A model generated the notes under the pieces. That model worked only from the letters and a program-made list of their open reading frames with translations. It searched no databases and was not told where the DNA came from. DNA of 64,000 nt, from the NCBI GenBank assembly GCA_964194845.1, contig CAXMNX010000058.1:24966-88965 (forward strand), given 5' to 3'. Below, piece by piece: positions 61,489 to 64,000 of this stretch (positions are counted from its first letter, which is position 1; each line of letters opens with the position of its first letter). Source of the DNA: CAXMNX01 sp964194845 (GTDB taxonomy: Bacteria; Pseudomonadota; Alphaproteobacteria; Rhodobacterales; Rhodobacteraceae). The position numbers were made by a program, and so were the translations under genes.

Positions 61489-62727
61489 ATGCCGGAAAAT
61501 GTGCCCTTGGAAGTTCAAATGCAACAACGTGGAATTCTGTTCGAGCCACTGGAACTGCCCTGCGGAGTAATCCTGAAAAACCGGATTGCGAAATCGGCGA
61601 TGTCGGATTCCTTAGGCGACGGAACCGGCCATCCGACAACTGAACAGATCAGGCTGTATCAGCGTTGGGCCGAAAGTGGGTTGGCGGTATCCATAATCGG
61701 CGAGGTGCAAGGCACCTCTTGTTATGCCGAGAAGCCCGGCAATCTGGTGCTCAACGACGCATCCGAGCTCGACCGTTTCCGGGAGCTTGCCCAACGGGGC
61801 GGCGAAAACGGCACTCAGCTCTGGCTGCAACTCGGCCACGCCGGGGCGCTTGCTTATGCGCCGACCAGCACCCCCAAAGGCCCGAGCGCCCTCGATCTGC
61901 CCGGCCTTCGCTGCGCGGAATTGACACTAGACGAAATACGTCAATTGCCCTTGGCGTTCGCACGAACAGCCCGATTAGCGCAGCAGGTCGGTTTTGGCGG
62001 TGTGCAAATTCACGCGGCGCACGGATTTCTGCTCAGTCAGTTCCTGTCACCATTGTTCAACATGCGAAGCGACGAATACGGAGGGGCAATCTCCAATCGT
62101 ATGCGTCTTCTGCTGCAGGCCGTTGATGAGACCCGCGCCGCTGTCGGGCCGGATTTCCCAATTGCTGTGAAACTCAGTTCCTCAGACCAGCTCAAGGGCG
62201 GGTTCGACGAAGAAGACGCGCTTGAAGTTGTGGCCGCGCTGGACCGGTCTTCGGTCGACCTGATCGACATCAGCGGTGGGACATATTTCCCCGGCGCTAA
62301 GTCCGCCTCCGACGGGGCAGGACGCGGCCCTTATTTCATTGAATTTGCGAAGCGCGCCCGCGCGGTGACAACCAAGCCGCTGATGCTGACGGGCGGTTTC
62401 AAGACGCGCGCGCAGGCCGAGGACGCTGTGGCCAGAGGCGCGGTCGATATCGTCGGCCTTGCCCGCGCGCTCGTCCTTGAGCCGTCACTTCCCGACCTCT
62501 GGAATGCGGATCTGAAACCCGAGCCGGTCTTTCCGAGGTTTTCTGATGCTCCAGAGGGCGGGATAACTGCCTGGTATACAATGCGCCTGACCGAGATTGG
62601 CGCTGACAAAGAAACGTCGGTTGTCGGCGACCTCGGGCAGGCTATCCGAGGCTATGAGGCGCGCGACAGCGCTCGAGCGGAAGTTTGGCTGCGTCACTTT
62701 GCAAATGAAGTTTTGGGGCAATCGTAA
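61489..62727 (+). CDS. NADH:flavin oxidoreductase/Old Yellow Enzyme family protein
   Basis: An FMN-dependent TIM-barrel enzyme of 412 residues. Motifs: GVILKNRIAKSAMSDSLGDGTGHPTTEQI, LWLQLGHAGALA, FGGVQIHAAHGFLLSQFLSPLFNMRSDEYGG (substrate-binding His-Ala-Ala-His in the usual place) and MLTGGFKTRAQAEDAV. The family reduces alpha,beta-unsaturated carbonyl compounds; the substrate here is unknown. Upstream 61241-61488 (248 bp) shows no gene. Confidence 0.87.
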   Translation: MPENVPLEVQMQQRGILFEPLELPCGVILKNRIAKSAMSDSLGDGTGHPTTEQIRLYQRWAESGLAVSIIGEVQGTSCYAEKPGNLVLNDASELDRFRELAQRGGENGTQLWLQLGHAGALAYAPTSTPKGPSALDLPGLRCAELTLDEIRQLPLAFARTARLAQQVGFGGVQIHAAHGFLLSQFLSPLFNMRSDEYGGAISNRMRLLLQAVDETRAAVGPDFPIAVKLSSSDQLKGGFDEEDALEVVAALDRSSVDLIDISGGTYFPGAKSASDGAGRGPYFIEFAKRARAVTTKPLMLTGGFKTRAQAEDAVARGAVDIVGLARALVLEPSLPDLWNADLKPEPVFPRFSDAPEGGITAWYTMRLTEIGADKETSVVGDLGQAIRGYEARDSARAEVWLRHFANEVLGQS

Positions 62728-62753
62728 AAGGGATCCGTAACTGCGCCCGGATT

Positions 62754-62772
62754 GTCCGCGTCGCGGACTTTA
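62754..62772 (+). terminator. possible weak terminator after the OYE-family gene
   Basis: Six-base stem GTCCGC / GCGGAC (62754-62759, 62763-62768) with a three-base loop, then TTTA. The T-run is poor, so this is a weak call. Confidence 0.35.
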
Positions 62773-62803
62773 GCCACGCTTGACCAATAAGTCCTGACGC
62801 TTC

Positions 62804-63370
62804 CTACCTCAGAATTTCCGTCGCCAGCCGCAATTCTCGCGCGCGCTTGGCATCAACGATCCAGATCTGACCGAAAGGTATCTGATATGCCGCCTCGTTC
62901 ACCGCGCCAAAGCCGAAACCTTTCCAGTAAGGTCGATCAATCGTAATGCCAAATTCGGGGTCCGATGCGGCATGGAGGCCCAGTTCGGCGCCCTCGGCAA
63001 TTGACCGTTCGCGGCCAGCGATGAAAACGTCGACGCAGGCAGAGCGGCAACTGACCAGAACTGCCGTATTCATTCGATTACTGGCAATCGCACGACCGAT
63101 CTGATGCGCGGCCAACAGGTTTCCGCCCGGGCTTTGCGCAATGACCAGACCGTTCAGGTCGACCGCTTCGGTCAGAGCCTGAAACTGAAATGCCGTTTCC
63201 GGGGTAATCTCGCCGTCGAGAACAAGAACCTGCCCGCCATCAATCAAAGCCTCGATAAACAGGTTTCCACCAACCGGTTCGGCGCCGGGGCTGACCAGCA
63301 GCCCATTTGTCGGCACGCCGCAGGCCGAAAGGCCCAGCGACACAAAGGCCGCGAGAAGAAATTTGCGCAT
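62804..63370 (-). CDS. lipoprotein with ClpP-like (COG3904-type) periplasmic domain
   Basis: A 188-residue protein with a lipobox: LAAFVSLGLSACGVP, with lipidation expected at Cys17. The rest resembles the ClpP/crotonase-like periplasmic proteins: VLDGEITPETAFQFQALTEA, GLVIAQSPGGNLLAAHQIGRAI and VSCRSACVDVFIAGRERSIAEGAELGLHAAS. The SPGG and SACxxxF/H segments parallel the oxyanion loop and nucleophile region of ClpP-fold proteins. Activity is unproven. It is divergent from the tRNA-Lys gene. Confidence 0.75.
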   Translation of the reverse strand: MRKFLLAAFVSLGLSACGVPTNGLLVSPGAEPVGGNLFIEALIDGGQVLVLDGEITPETAFQFQALTEAVDLNGLVIAQSPGGNLLAAHQIGRAIASNRMNTAVLVSCRSACVDVFIAGRERSIAEGAELGLHAASDPEFGITIDRPYWKGFGFGAVNEAAYQIPFGQIWIVDAKRARELRLATEILR

Positions 63371-63472
63371 GATCGCCCTGTTCGTGGAATGCTTCGGAAA
63401 CTGTGTGTGACCGGGCCCAAAACTGTCAAGCGCTGGCGCTGCCGAGAAGGCTCCAGCGTTGTCTATTTGCCC

Positions 63473-63499
63473 TTGACGCCCTACCCTCCGGAGTTTACG
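63473..63499 (+). promoter_or_regulatory. possible promoter of tRNA-Lys
   Basis: TTGACG (63473-63478) and TTTACG (63494-63499) with a 15-base gap, about 15 bp before the tRNA. The -10 match is weak, so this is a low-confidence call. Confidence 0.35.
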
Positions 63500-63513
63500 T
63501 CGAGCGCCCGAGT

Positions 63514-63589
63514 GGGCCGTTAGCTCAGTTGGTAGAGCAACTGACTTTTAATCAGTGGGTCGCAGGTTCAATCCCTGCACGGCTCACCA
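63514..63589 (+). tRNA. trnK: tRNA-Lys(TTT)
   Basis: A 76-base cloverleaf: acceptor GGGCCGT pairs with ACGGCTC (one G-T pair), D-arm TAGCTCAGTTGGTAGAGCA, and anticodon arm ACTGA-CTTTTAA-TCAGT with TTT at loop positions 3-5. The T-arm contains GGTTCAATCC. CCA is encoded at 63587-63589. Confidence 0.96.
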
Positions 63590-63884
63590 CTGAAATCAAT
63601 AAGTTACGAAGTTTTCTTGCCTAATCCTGATCGCCAGTTAGCCTCAGGGGTAACATATGGGGTAACAAAGGCGCTCTTGGCGTTCTCGAAGCCAAAGACT
63701 TCGAGTTGACGTTCATTCATTCTCTCACTTGTAACGTACTGAACTACCGAGAATGTCCGCTAAACGCGATTAAGCGGACATCTGACGAAAAGAGTCAGAT
63801 GACGGCTATGAGCCCGTAGCGGACGTAAAAACGTCGATTACCTATGCAACCGCAGCGAACGGCTGCTTCGAGTATCCGTTTTGG
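63590..63884. other. hairpin-rich non-coding stretch between tRNA-Lys and the IS110 transposase
   Basis: Four successive inverted repeats lie at 63753-63781 (9-bp arms ATGTCCGCT / AGCGGACAT), 63780-63800 (7-bp ATCTGAC / GTCAGAT), 63822-63835 (GACGT / ACGTC) and 63852-63866 (GCAGC / GCTGC). This part follows the transposase stop codon on the minus strand. The part nearer the tRNA (63590-63720) has only short open frames (a 33-codon one ends in TAG). It could contain an IS110-type non-coding end including a guide (bridge) RNA; that is inferred. Confidence 0.45.
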
Positions 63885-64000
63885 TCAAGTCTGTTTTGGA
63901 TCCCATTCGCGGTCAGCTTTGACCAAAGTGTTTGCGAGCTCAATTAGCTTTCGCATTATAGCTGTTAGGGCGACTTTTTGCGGTTTGCCCTGATCAATCA
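63750..64000 (-). mobile_element. 3' part of an IS110-family insertion sequence (continues past window end)
   Basis: The last 38 codons of an IS110-family transposase plus the hairpin-rich flank that follows it. The outer boundary of the element is not known; 63750 marks the first hairpin and is only a guess. No target-site duplication was seen, as expected for IS110 elements, which lack conventional terminal repeats. Confidence 0.55.
63885..64000 (-). CDS. IS110-family transposase, C-terminal end (partial)
   Basis: The minus-strand frame from the window edge to TGA 63885-63887 encodes 37 residues, including GKPQKVALTAIMRKLIELAN then TLVKADREWDP. The pattern G-K-P-x-K-V-A-L-T-A-x-M-R-K-L is characteristic of the C-terminal transposase_20-type end of IS110/IS116/IS902-family proteins. 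The rest, including the DEDD catalytic domain and the Ser motif, lies beyond base 64000. Confidence 0.78.
   Translation of the reverse strand, partial: IDQGKPQKVALTAIMRKLIELANTLVKADREWDPKQT

Noticed and set aside
63622..63720. Short minus-strand frame after tRNA-Lys that might be an integrase start
   Set aside because: It ends in TAG after 33 codons and shows no integrase motif. The presence of a tRNA alone is not evidence for an integrated element.

Overview
The window looks like chromosomal DNA from an alphaproteobacterium of the Rhodobacteraceae (Roseobacter-like). The evidence is high GC content, ubiE-ubiB diverging from mutM, an enoyl-CoA hydratase-rpsT-rhodanese-dnaA-dnaN-recF-gyrB block, a petABC operon, several TRAP transporters and Rhodobacteraceae-type flagellar proteins. 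This assignment comes from gene content and order read by eye, not from a search.

Layout. 1-459: the end of a PLP-dependent decarboxylase. 473-4186 (minus): two EamA exporters, malonyl-CoA decarboxylase and a YciI protein. 4374-9295 (plus): a malonic-semialdehyde-reductase-like nitroreductase, OsmC, a TRAP P-Q-M transporter and an intradiol ring-cleavage dioxygenase. A GntR/FCD regulator and a homocitrate/isopropylmalate-synthase-like enzyme follow. Together these look like one regulated catabolic locus. 11447-17088 (minus): polysaccharide-type glycosyltransferases, one interrupted by an amber codon, and envelope proteins of unknown role. 17299-23339: Asp/Glu-type racemase, D-amino-acid-dehydrogenase-like enzyme, a second TRAP system and a BASS-like permease. 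23336-26934: a sterol-desaturase-family gene with an amber codon, an AhpD-like protein and an IlvD/Edd dehydratase. 27078-31075: a decayed flagellar locus. The 5' ends of motB and of a flagellin gene are fused head-on at a deletion junction, beside intact-looking flgN-like, flgJ, fliK and flgD.

31080-43395 is housekeeping: ubiquinone biosynthesis, DNA repair, ribosomal protein S20, replication initiation, sliding clamp, RecF and gyrase B. 43418-54724: tRNA hydroxylase TrhO, nicotinamidase, a TetR regulator with a metallo-beta-lactamase-fold protein and two matching candidate operators, a GGDEF/EAL protein, an M3 oligopeptidase, and a gamma-glutamyl-polyamine type operon (amidotransferase, glutamine synthetase-like ligase, FAD oxidase). 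54871-57628 is the cytochrome bc1 operon. 57888-63370: glutathione transferase, FMN-binding protein, MtaB, DapF, an Old Yellow Enzyme homologue and a Clp-like lipoprotein. The window ends with tRNA-Lys(TTT), a hairpin-rich non-coding stretch and the 3' end of an IS110-family transposase.

The most notable observations are the two TGG-to-TAG interruptions (both C-to-T on the plus strand), the motB/flagellin deletion junction with a 3-bp microhomology, the TRAP/dioxygenase/malonate cluster, and the structured DNA next to the IS110 transposase. With the amber-interrupted, truncated and window-edge genes counted, no gene-free stretch exceeds 300 bases.
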